Shown piece by piece: positions 6,381 through 11,153 of a stretch of DNA of 11,153 bases. The notes below the pieces were generated by a model. The model saw nothing but the letters and a program-made list of their open reading frames with translations, did no database searches and was not told the origin of the DNA. Each line of letters starts with the position of its first letter. The first letter of the stretch is position 1. The position numbers were made by a program, and so were the translations under genes. This DNA is from Halanaeroarchaeum sp051744605 (GTDB lineage Archaea; Halobacteriota; Halobacteria; Halobacteriales; Halobacteriaceae), in assembly GCA_051744605.1 (NCBI GenBank), contig JBNJDE010000079.1, positions 1 to 11,153 of the forward strand, read 5' to 3'.

Positions 6381-6893
6381 ATGGATTTCACCGACCGGGT
6401 ATGGTCGTTGGCGGATCGCCGTCCCTGGGTCGCCCTCGTGGTCGCCGTCGTCGCGACGGAACTCGTCGGAGCGTCGGGCGCGGTCTTCACGTCGATGGGG
6501 CTAGCATCGTGGTACCCGCAACTGGCGCGTCCCGCCCTCGCCCCACCGAACTGGGTGTTCGGACCGGTCTGGACCACGCTGTTCGCGCTGATGGGTGTCG
6601 CCGTCTGGCTCGTCTGGAAGGAGGCCACCGGCGAACTGACCGATGTTGCTCGATTCGCTCTCGGGATATTCGTGGTCCACTTCGCCATCAATCTGGCCTG
6701 GTCCGGGGTGTTCTTCGGTCTGCAGTCGTTACTCGGCGGCCTGATCGTCATCGCGGTACTGTGGCTCCTCATCGTCGCTACCATCTGGGCGTTCGCCAGG
6801 GTGGACCGACGGGCAGGGGTGTTGTTGGTCCCCTACCTCGCGTGGGTGAGCTTCGCCGGCTATCTCAACTACGCGTTCTGGCTGCTCAATTGA
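6381..6893 (+). CDS. tspO: TspO/MBR family membrane protein (tryptophan-rich sensory protein), 170 aa
   Basis: Five-helix integral membrane protein of the TspO/peripheral benzodiazepine receptor family, whose members bind tetrapyrroles such as protoporphyrin IX and respond to light, oxygen or stress. Helix 1 spans about 16-36. The family signature WYPQLARPALAPPNWVFGPVW follows at 44-64, with further helices at about 65-80, 92-114, 117-138 and 145-168. The Trp-rich motifs NLAWSGVFFG (104-113) and the C-terminal PYLAWVSFAGYLNYAFW (151-167) are complete. The length is typical (150-180 aa). The reading frame extends far upstream, but that part is antisense to the neighbouring lipoprotein gene; the ATG at 6381 begins just before helix 1 and has a well-placed TATA-like box. 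It is convergent with the GAF-protein gene, with 8 nt between stops. Confidence 0.93.
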   Translation: MDFTDRVWSLADRRPWVALVVAVVATELVGASGAVFTSMGLASWYPQLARPALAPPNWVFGPVWTTLFALMGVAVWLVWKEATGELTDVARFALGIFVVHFAINLAWSGVFFGLQSLLGGLIVIAVLWLLIVATIWAFARVDRRAGVLLVPYLAWVSFAGYLNYAFWLLN

Positions 6894-6901
6894 ACGCGCC
6901 C

Positions 6902-7813
6902 TCACGCATCGGCACGGATACCGGCGGTGTCGATACGGGAGAGGGCCGTTCCGACGTGAGCCGATAGCGATTCGAGCAAGTCGAGGTCCTCGCGGTCGTA
7001 GCCGTCGTCCTCGTCCAGGAATGCGACCAGGGAGAGGGTTCCGTCGGCCGCAGACGCGATCGGGACGGCGATGACCTCCTGGACGCCCAGGTCGTCGGGA
7101 ATCCGTAGATCGACGTCATGTGGGAACCGAACCGCGACCAGCGGCTCTCGGGTAGCGAGGCTGTGGGCGGCCGCCTCGATGACGTCCTCCGCTTCCGGGG
7201 CGAGCGTCGAATCGAGTATCGTCACGTCCTCACCAGATTCGTACGTTACGGCGGACCCGCGACTCCCGATCAGCAGTTCGAGGACCTCAATCGAGAGGGC
7301 ACTCACCTCGTAGAGGCTCTGGGACTGGTTGAGTGCCTTGCCGTAGTGGTTGAGACTCTCGGCTTTGTCGGCGAACTGCTTGACGTGGTCACGTTCGGCC
7401 TCGAGGGCGACGAGTCGGTCCGTGCTCTGCGCATCGTACAACCCGACGAGCGTCCCAGCGAGGGCACCGGCCGTGAGCATATCGCCAACCGGCCCGAACG
7501 TCGACGTGAACGGCGAGGAGCTATCGGCGGCAAGGACCACGAGGATGGCGACGGCAGCGAACGTGAGTGCAGAACCGGCCGTCCAGACGAGAACCCGCTG
7601 TCCGTACTCGCCGTACCGGTCGCTCATCGAGAGCCAGTACCCGGCGTAGACGAGCGAGAGCGCCATCCAGACGAACGGAAGCGTCGCGAACATCTCGACG
7701 AGCGTCGACGACGGCCACCGAGATAGTTGCACGGCCACGAGGCCCACCCCCAAGAGTGCTATGCCAGCGGACGCCGCCCGAGTACGGTTCACATAATTGC
7801 CTGCGTCGACCAC
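6902..7813 (-). CDS. Four-helix membrane protein with C-terminal GAF domain, 303 aa
   Basis: Probable membrane-anchored signal sensor. Four hydrophobic segments (about 13-31, 41-62, 73-96, 108-128) form the N-terminal half. A polar, probably coiled linker follows (AQSTDRLVALEAERDHVKQFADKAESLNHYGKAL, 128-161) and then a GAF domain (about 162-294: SLYEVSALSIEVLELLIG...IPDDLGVQEVIAVPIASAADGTLSLVAFLDEDDGYDREDLDLLESLSAHVGTAL). No histidine-kinase dimerisation or ATPase domain follows, and the protein ends shortly after the GAF domain, so the output is missing or acts by interaction. The start is a GTG at 7813; a second in-frame GTG lies seven codons later, and no ATG occurs before the first helix. 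It begins 22 nt after the IMP dehydrogenase stop on the same strand, so co-transcription is likely. The ligand is unknown. Confidence 0.83.
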   Translation of the reverse strand: MVDAGNYVNRTRAASAGIALLGVGLVAVQLSRWPSSTLVEMFATLPFVWMALSLVYAGYWLSMSDRYGEYGQRVLVWTAGSALTFAAVAILVVLAADSSSPFTSTFGPVGDMLTAGALAGTLVGLYDAQSTDRLVALEAERDHVKQFADKAESLNHYGKALNQSQSLYEVSALSIEVLELLIGSRGSAVTYESGEDVTILDSTLAPEAEDVIEAAAHSLATREPLVAVRFPHDVDLRIPDDLGVQEVIAVPIASAADGTLSLVAFLDEDDGYDREDLDLLESLSAHVGTALSRIDTAGIRADA

Positions 7814-7835
7814 CTACAAGAAGGTTGAGGTGTGG

Positions 7836-9335
7836 TCAGTCGGACTGGGGTTTGTAGTTCGGCGCCTCGTCGGTGATCATCACGTCGTGGGGGTGGCCCT
7901 CCTGCTGGCCAGCCTGCGAGACGCGGACGAACTGGGCCTGGCGTTTGAACTCGTCGAGAGTGCCGGCGCCGACGTATCCCATGCCGGACTGGATACCACC
8001 GACGAGTTGGTGGAGTTCACTCGCCAGACTGCCCTTGTACGGGGTCGCGGCCTCGACGCCTTCGGGGACGTAATCTTCGTCGTCCGAATCCTCCTTGAGG
8101 TAGCGGTCGCCGCCGCCGGACTGCATCGCACCGACCGACCCCATTCCGCGATACTGCTTGTACTTCTTGCCCTGGATGGTGATGACACGACCCGGGGCCT
8201 CGTCCGTTCCGGCGAAGTACGACCCGAGCATCACGGCATCGGCGCCGGCAGCGATCGCCTTCGCGGCGTCACCGGAGTACCGAATCCCGCCATCGGCGAT
8301 GACGGGGACGTCGTGTTCGTTCGCGACGTCGGCGACCTGCGCGACGGCAGTGACCTGTGGCATCCCGGCACCGGTGACGACGCGAGTCGTACAGATACTC
8401 CCCGGGCCGATGCCGACTTTCAACCCGTCCGCGAAGTCGACGAGATCCGACGCCGCTTCCCGCGTCCCGATGTTCCCGACGATGACATCGGCGTCGACTC
8501 TCGCTTTGATGTCGCGGGCGCTATCGACGACGTTCAGGTTGTGCGCGTGCGCAGTATCGATAAAGAGTGCGTCGGCACCCGCCTCGTCGGCGGCGATGGC
8601 CCGCTCTTCGTCGAAGGGGCCGACGGCCACGCCCACGAGCAATCGCCCGTCCTCGTCCCGCGCCGCGTTCTCGTGTTCGCGGCGGGCCAAGATCCCCTGC
8701 ATGGTGACGAGACCCACGAGATGATCGTCTTCGTCGACGATGGGGACGCGCTCGATCTTGTGTTCGTACATCAGTTCGAGCGCATCGCGAGCGGTCACGT
8801 CCTCGCCGGCAGTGATGACCTCGTCGGTCATCGCCTCGCGGACTTCGTCTCGTTCACCGACCTCGAGGTACGGACGGATGTCCGTCCCGGAGATGATCCC
8901 GAGCACGCGGTCCGCTTCGTCGACGACGGGGGCCCCACTGACGCCGGCGCGATCCATCATCCGGTCGACCTCGTCGACGGTCTGATCCGGAGCGGCCGTG
9001 ACGACGTTCTCCCGTCGAATCGTCATCTCGTCGGCTCGCTTGACTCGTTCTACCGCGGCGACCGCGTCATCGACGTCCATGTTCTGGTGGAGGACGCCGA
9101 GACCGCCCTCGCGCGCCATCGCGATGGCGAGGTCGGCCTCGGTGACGGTGTCCATCGCCGCGGAGAGGATGGGAACGTTGAGTTCGATATTGGTCGAGAT
9201 ACGCGTCGAGACGTCGGCTTCGTCGGGTTCGACCCTGCTTTCGGCCGGTCGAAGCAACACGTCGTCGAACGTGAGCGCCTCCGGCACCTCGAGCTTCTCG
9301 GAGAAAGTACGGTCCGTTGGTGAATCCTTCGCCAT
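7836..9335 (-). CDS. guaB: Inosine-5'-monophosphate dehydrogenase, 499 aa
   Basis: Converts IMP to XMP with NAD+, the first committed step of guanine nucleotide synthesis; cytoplasmic, normally a tetramer. The N-terminal LTFDDVLLRP (21-30) and SAAMDTVTE (58-66) are standard. A CBS pair spans about 108-218. The catalytic loop is GPGSICTTR (310-318) with Cys315. The phosphate-binding parts DGGIRYSGD (348-356) and GSYFAGTDEAPG (371-382), YRGMGS (395-400) and the flap dyad Arg411-Tyr412 followed by VPEGVEAATPYKG are all present. The length is typical of full CBS-containing enzymes. The frame runs 57 codons upstream of the chosen ATG, but conserved sequence begins at MAKDS and a T-rich box (about 9361-9366) lies about 28 nt upstream. 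The GAF-protein gene follows at 22 nt. Function is secure. Confidence 0.97.
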   Translation of the reverse strand: MAKDSPTDRTFSEKLEVPEALTFDDVLLRPAESRVEPDEADVSTRISTNIELNVPILSAAMDTVTEADLAIAMAREGGLGVLHQNMDVDDAVAAVERVKRADEMTIRRENVVTAAPDQTVDEVDRMMDRAGVSGAPVVDEADRVLGIISGTDIRPYLEVGERDEVREAMTDEVITAGEDVTARDALELMYEHKIERVPIVDEDDHLVGLVTMQGILARREHENAARDEDGRLLVGVAVGPFDEERAIAADEAGADALFIDTAHAHNLNVVDSARDIKARVDADVIVGNIGTREAASDLVDFADGLKVGIGPGSICTTRVVTGAGMPQVTAVAQVADVANEHDVPVIADGGIRYSGDAAKAIAAGADAVMLGSYFAGTDEAPGRVITIQGKKYKQYRGMGSVGAMQSGGGDRYLKEDSDDEDYVPEGVEAATPYKGSLASELHQLVGGIQSGMGYVGAGTLDEFKRQAQFVRVSQAGQQEGHPHDVMITDEAPNYKPQSD

Positions 9336-9360
9336 GTAATTCCCAATCGACGGGCGTGCA

Positions 9361-9366
9361 AAAGCG
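9361..9366 (-). promoter_or_regulatory. TATA-like element of guaB
   Basis: On the minus strand GCTTTTGC is the only T-rich stretch near -28 from the ATG at 9335. It is weaker than the other boxes in the window. Between here and the small gene at 9550 nothing else is recognisable except that gene's promoter. Confidence 0.4.
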
Positions 9367-9519
9367 TTCCGAGACGACCGCGTCCAATATCTCACACCCG
9401 AATCGCCACGCACCCACCGGAGTCGTTCGTCAGATCTCGGTGGTCTATGAGGAACTGTCACTCCCGATTCGAAAGGTGGTGACGAGATCGAAGTACTTGT
9501 GGACACGTGTCACGCAATC

Positions 9520-9526
9520 TTTATAC
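9520..9526 (+). promoter_or_regulatory. TATA box of the small-ORF/DUF5794-like operon
   Basis: TTTATAC is centred 27 nt before the ATG at 9550, the strongest and best-placed TATA box on the plus strand of this window. It indicates that the small ORF at 9550 is a real transcript start and that the following membrane-protein gene is expressed from it. Confidence 0.65.
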
Positions 9527-9549
9527 TTTCTACCATAATGATTGTACAT

Positions 9550-9748
9550 ATGGACTCCGCCAGTCCGATCACTGTGAGTATCGCCGGCAACCAGAGCGAC
9601 GTCTCCGGCGGTTTCACAACAGTCTTCGGATCCTTCTCGAAACTGCTGGCGGGGAAATCCGTTCTCGGCAGCCAGCCGCGTGCCCGTCGGGATCGTCGCT
9701 CTCAACGCCACCACCCACGTGGTCACGGGCACCCCCGCTAGTGCATGA
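9550..9748 (+). pseudogene. Small haloarchaeal ORF with apparent +1 frameshift (about 65 aa if restored)
   Basis: Starting at the ATG 9550 the frame reads MDSASPITVSIAGNQSDVSGGFTTVFGSFSKLLAG with GC-rich third positions. It then turns into an Arg/His-rich tail ending at a stop at 9739-9741. Around 9650-9660 (ggggaaatcc) coding character passes to the next frame, which reads NPFSAASRVPVGIVALNATTHVVTGTPASA, again with strongly GC-rich third positions, and ends at a TGA (9746-9748). That TGA overlaps the next gene's ATG as ATGA. One extra base in the GGGG or AAA run explains the switch. The downstream hydrophobic segment could be a membrane helix. Possible explanations are a recent mutation, a sequencing error or programmed frameshifting; alternatively the 63-residue unshifted product (9550-9741) is real. 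I do not recognise the family. Confidence 0.55.
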
Positions 9749-10647
9749 GTAGTTCACGGCACCCAGTCGCGCTGAGACTCGAGCGACAGGTAGGTGGTGC
9801 GACCAAGCTCCTCGCGACGGTGATGCTCCTCCCCCTGGCCGATGGCATCTTCGCCGCCCTCGTGCTCTCGGGCGCGCTCGACACCGTCGTCGGCATCGTG
9901 CAGGTGGGCCTGCTCGTCTTCGGTGGCAGTGCCACCCTCGCGGTCATCATCGCCGAGATGGATCGCAACATGCGCCAGCAGGCGACGAGCGTCCTCATCG
10001 TCGGTATCCCGTTGATCGTCATCGCGATCGTCGAAGCCGCGTTCGCCCCGGCCATCGCGAGCGTCCTCGACATCGTGATCTTCGAGCGGTTCGCCGCGGT
10101 CGTCATCATCGCCATCGCGGCGAAGACCGCGTCGGCGACCATCGGCGACTACCTCCCCCGGCCGAGTATCATCGTCGTCCTTGGACTCATCGCGAGCATT
10201 CAGCCCGCCGGCGCCGCCCTCACCGTGACGCCGGACATCGAACTGATGGCCCGTGCCGGTGCAGCGGGCCTCGTCGGGGTTACCTTCGCCATGGGCGTCG
10301 TCGTCCTCCGCCCGTACATCGAGGGACTCGTCGACATCGACCGCTTCCGCTTCGGGACCGCCATCGCCCTGGGAACGCTCGCGTTCTCGGTCATCGGCCT
10401 CATCCCGAGTAACGCCCCGCTTCCGGTGTTCATCGTCGCCGGTATGCTCGCGTTCGATCCGGCCGCAGAGCCGGGTGCAGAAGACGAAACCGAGCGTGAG
10501 GCCCCCGCCGCACGGGCGAGAGCCGCCACCGCCGACGGTGGCAATGAGGACCTCGACACCGACGTCGCCGAGCCAGCCGATCCGATGCGCCAGGGATACG
10601 GCTACCCCGGCGAGGAGCACACCGACGATCGCGCGCCGTGGATGTAG
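9745..10647 (+). CDS. Haloarchaeal multi-pass membrane protein, DUF5794-like, 300 aa
   Basis: Uncharacterised integral membrane protein. From memory it matches the haloarchaeal family named DUF5794; no function is known to me. The N-terminus MSSSRHPVALRLERQVGGATK (1-21) is cytoplasmic-type and basic. Hydrophobic helices follow at about 22-45, 47-70, 82-105, 113-133, 140-157, 172-189 and 205-240, with conserved-looking charged segments EMDRNMRQQA (71-80) and VDIDRFRFG (196-204). The tail (241-300) is acidic and disordered and ends in GYGYPGEEHTDDRAPWM. The ATG overlaps the stop of the preceding small ORF's second frame (ATGA), suggesting translational coupling. The zinc-ribbon gene follows after 54 nt with its own promoter. 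A large frame on the opposite strand is only a composition shadow. Confidence 0.85.
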   Translation: MSSSRHPVALRLERQVGGATKLLATVMLLPLADGIFAALVLSGALDTVVGIVQVGLLVFGGSATLAVIIAEMDRNMRQQATSVLIVGIPLIVIAIVEAAFAPAIASVLDIVIFERFAAVVIIAIAAKTASATIGDYLPRPSIIVVLGLIASIQPAGAALTVTPDIELMARAGAAGLVGVTFAMGVVVLRPYIEGLVDIDRFRFGTAIALGTLAFSVIGLIPSNAPLPVFIVAGMLAFDPAAEPGAEDETEREAPAARARAATADGGNEDLDTDVAEPADPMRQGYGYPGEEHTDDRAPWM

Positions 10648-10671
10648 TCGGGTACTGCTGGCACACGAACC

Positions 10672-10679
10672 CTTACTTT
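10672..10679 (+). promoter_or_regulatory. TATA-like element of the zinc-ribbon gene
   Basis: CTTACTTT is centred 27 nt upstream of the ATG at 10702. It supports that start over the in-frame GTG at 10690 and suggests a leaderless transcript separate from the membrane-protein gene. Confidence 0.5.
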
Positions 10680-10701
10680 CGTCTGGTCCGTGGCCATCAC
10701 C

Positions 10702-10929
10702 ATGAGTGCCAATCGGGTCGTCCAGGGGCGGATGGTCACCCCCAAGAAGCTGGCCGCGATGGTCGAGGGCGACGACGTGATGGAAGCGGATCAGATCACC
10801 GATGCCGACCGCGAGTGCCCGGAGTGTGACGGCGACGTCGTGACCGTCGGCTATATGCCGGACGTGACGGCCTATCGTCACGGGTACAAGTGCCAGGACT
10901 GCGACTGGGCGACCGTCGAGGACGCGTAG
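10702..10929 (+). CDS. Small zinc-ribbon protein, DUF5795-like, 75 aa
   Basis: Small acidic cytoplasmic protein with two CxxC knuckles, CPEC (Cys39, Cys42) and CQDC (Cys64, Cys67), spaced as a zinc ribbon. The N-terminal half MSANRVVQGRMVTPKKLAAMVEGDDVMEADQI (1-32) is a conserved-looking helix-rich segment, and the motif GYMPDVTAYRHGYKCQDCDW connects the two knuckles. From memory this corresponds to the haloarchaeal family DUF5795; its function is unknown to me. Zinc ribbons of this size bind nucleic acid or protein partners, but nothing here shows which. The start at 10702 is favoured by the TATA-like box. It lies 54 nt after the membrane-protein gene and 45 nt before the tRNA-Trp gene. Confidence 0.85.
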   Translation: MSANRVVQGRMVTPKKLAAMVEGDDVMEADQITDADRECPECDGDVVTVGYMPDVTAYRHGYKCQDCDWATVEDA

Positions 10930-10942
10930 GGAATCGAAACGC

Positions 10943-10949
10943 CCTTTAG
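10943..10949 (+). promoter_or_regulatory. Promoter element of tRNA-Trp
   Basis: CCTTTAG, preceded by the purine-rich CGAAACG (10935-10941; BRE-like), is centred about 29 nt before the first base of the tRNA. This BRE plus TTTA arrangement is common ahead of haloarchaeal stable RNA genes. Confidence 0.6.
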
Positions 10950-10974
10950 CCGTTCCCGATTACGGACCAAGCGC

Positions 10975-11151
10975 GGGGCTGTGGCCCAGCCAGGCAGGGC
11001 GACTGACTCCAGAGGTCACAGCGTCCGGGACGACACTCCAGACTGGTATACCGAGCGGCGGACTGATCATCGGCCGCGTTGACGACCCTCTGGAGTTCCG
11101 AGACGCACCGGAGATATCAGTCGATCGGGGGTTCAAATCCCTCCGGCCCCA
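10975..11151 (+). tRNA. tRNA-Trp (anticodon CCA), intron-containing, CCA tail not encoded
   Basis: The cloverleaf can be drawn completely. The acceptor GGGGCTG (10975-10981) pairs with CGGCCCC (11144-11150, one G-U), with discriminator A at 11151. The D stem is GCCC/GGGC (10984-10987/10997-11000) with a GG-containing loop. The anticodon stem is ACTGA/TCAGT (11002-11006/11117-11121). Loop bases C32, T33 and anticodon CCA (11009-11011) are followed by G37. The T stem is GGGGG/CCCTC (11127-11131/11139-11143) with loop TTCAAAT. The intron (11013-11115) sits between positions 37 and 38. The mature tRNA is 74 nt. The bases after 11151 are TT, so CCA is added after transcription. The gene fits the known intron-containing tRNA-Trp of haloarchaea. 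Confidence 0.97.
11013..11115 (+). ncRNA. tRNA-Trp intron, 103 nt, with box C/D 2'-O-methylation guide and BHB splice motif
   Basis: Splice motif: CTCC (11007-11010) pairs with GGAG (11110-11113) as a 4-bp central helix. It is flanked by the 3-nt bulges AGA (11011-11013) and ATA (11114-11116), with GGT/ACC (11014-11016/11107-11109) beyond: a textbook bulge-helix-bulge for the archaeal splicing endonuclease. Guide: CTCTGGAGT (11088-11096) is complementary to the anticodon region 11006-11014. With CCGA (11098-11101) as box D, the fifth base upstream (G11093) pairs with C34. TTGACGA (11079-11085) is a C'-like box exactly 12 nt before box D; GGGACGA (11027-11033) is a box C candidate. GACTGAT (11061-11067) is complementary to 11116-11122 and could target U39. 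Haloferax volcanii is known to use this intron for Cm34 and Um39. Confidence 0.85.
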
Positions 11152-11153
11152 TT

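Noticed and set aside
7797..9323. A 508-residue open frame on the plus strand opposite IMP dehydrogenase
   Set aside because: It mirrors the guaB codons and has no domain; guaB on the other strand has every catalytic motif.
9445..9732. A 95-residue minus-strand frame between guaB and the DUF5794-like gene
   Set aside because: It is antisense to the small ORF, which has the TATA box and coupling to the next gene; composition is not haloarchaeal.
9754..10881. A 375-residue minus-strand frame opposite the DUF5794-like and zinc-ribbon genes
   Set aside because: It is rich in Asp/Gly/Arg/His repeats typical of antisense frames, and spans two genes whose plus-strand products are coherent.
1..11153. 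CRISPR array, insertion sequence or prophage genes
   Set aside because: No regularly spaced repeats, transposase, integrase or phage structural motifs were found in any frame. The tRNA lies at the window end, so integration beyond it cannot be judged.

Overview
The window reads as chromosomal DNA of a halophilic archaeon (class Halobacteria). The predicted proteins are acidic. Codon third positions are GC-rich. Several genes have a TATA-like element 26-31 nt upstream of the start codon, as expected for leaderless haloarchaeal transcripts. Secreted proteins carry Tat (twin-arginine) lipoprotein signals. The last gene is a tRNA-Trp(CCA) with an intron of the haloarchaeal box C/D guide-RNA type.

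Layout. 1-136: intergenic, with a low-complexity GCGAACGA-like stretch. 137-556 (-): UspA-type universal stress protein. 775-1311 (+): THEP1-like nucleoside triphosphatase. 1312-4328 (-): a complete FecCD/BtuCDF-type ABC importer operon transcribed in the order substrate-binding lipoprotein, permease, ATPase; its last stop codon directly abuts the stop codon of the NTPase gene. 4329-5453: about 1.1 kb without an intact gene. It holds the decayed 3' part of a secreted-type gene (two single-base deletions, no N-terminus), two separate runs of eleven C and a perfect 8-bp hairpin. 5454-6182 (-): Tat-exported lipoprotein of unknown function. 6381-6893 (+): TspO/MBR membrane protein. 6902-7813 (-): four-helix membrane protein with a GAF domain. 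7836-9335 (-): IMP dehydrogenase, 22 nt upstream of the GAF gene and probably co-transcribed with it. 9550-9748 (+): small ORF with a good promoter and an apparent +1 frameshift, coupled by an ATGA overlap to 9745-10647 (+), a haloarchaeal multi-pass membrane protein (DUF5794-like). 10702-10929 (+): small zinc-ribbon protein (DUF5795-like). 10975-11151 (+): tRNA-Trp with a 103-nt intron.

Functional picture. The ABC importer takes up an iron chelate, haem or corrinoid; the substrate cannot be fixed from sequence. TspO, a tetrapyrrole-binding family, lies about 2 kb away, but nothing in the sequence links the two. The 9550-10929 block (small frameshifted ORF, DUF5794-like, DUF5795-like) upstream of tRNA-Trp is the least understood part and the best candidate for undescribed biology. 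The best-supported special feature is the tRNA-Trp intron. It can form a bulge-helix-bulge splice substrate and carries a guide whose D+5 position falls exactly on the wobble base C34, plus a complementarity that would address U39.
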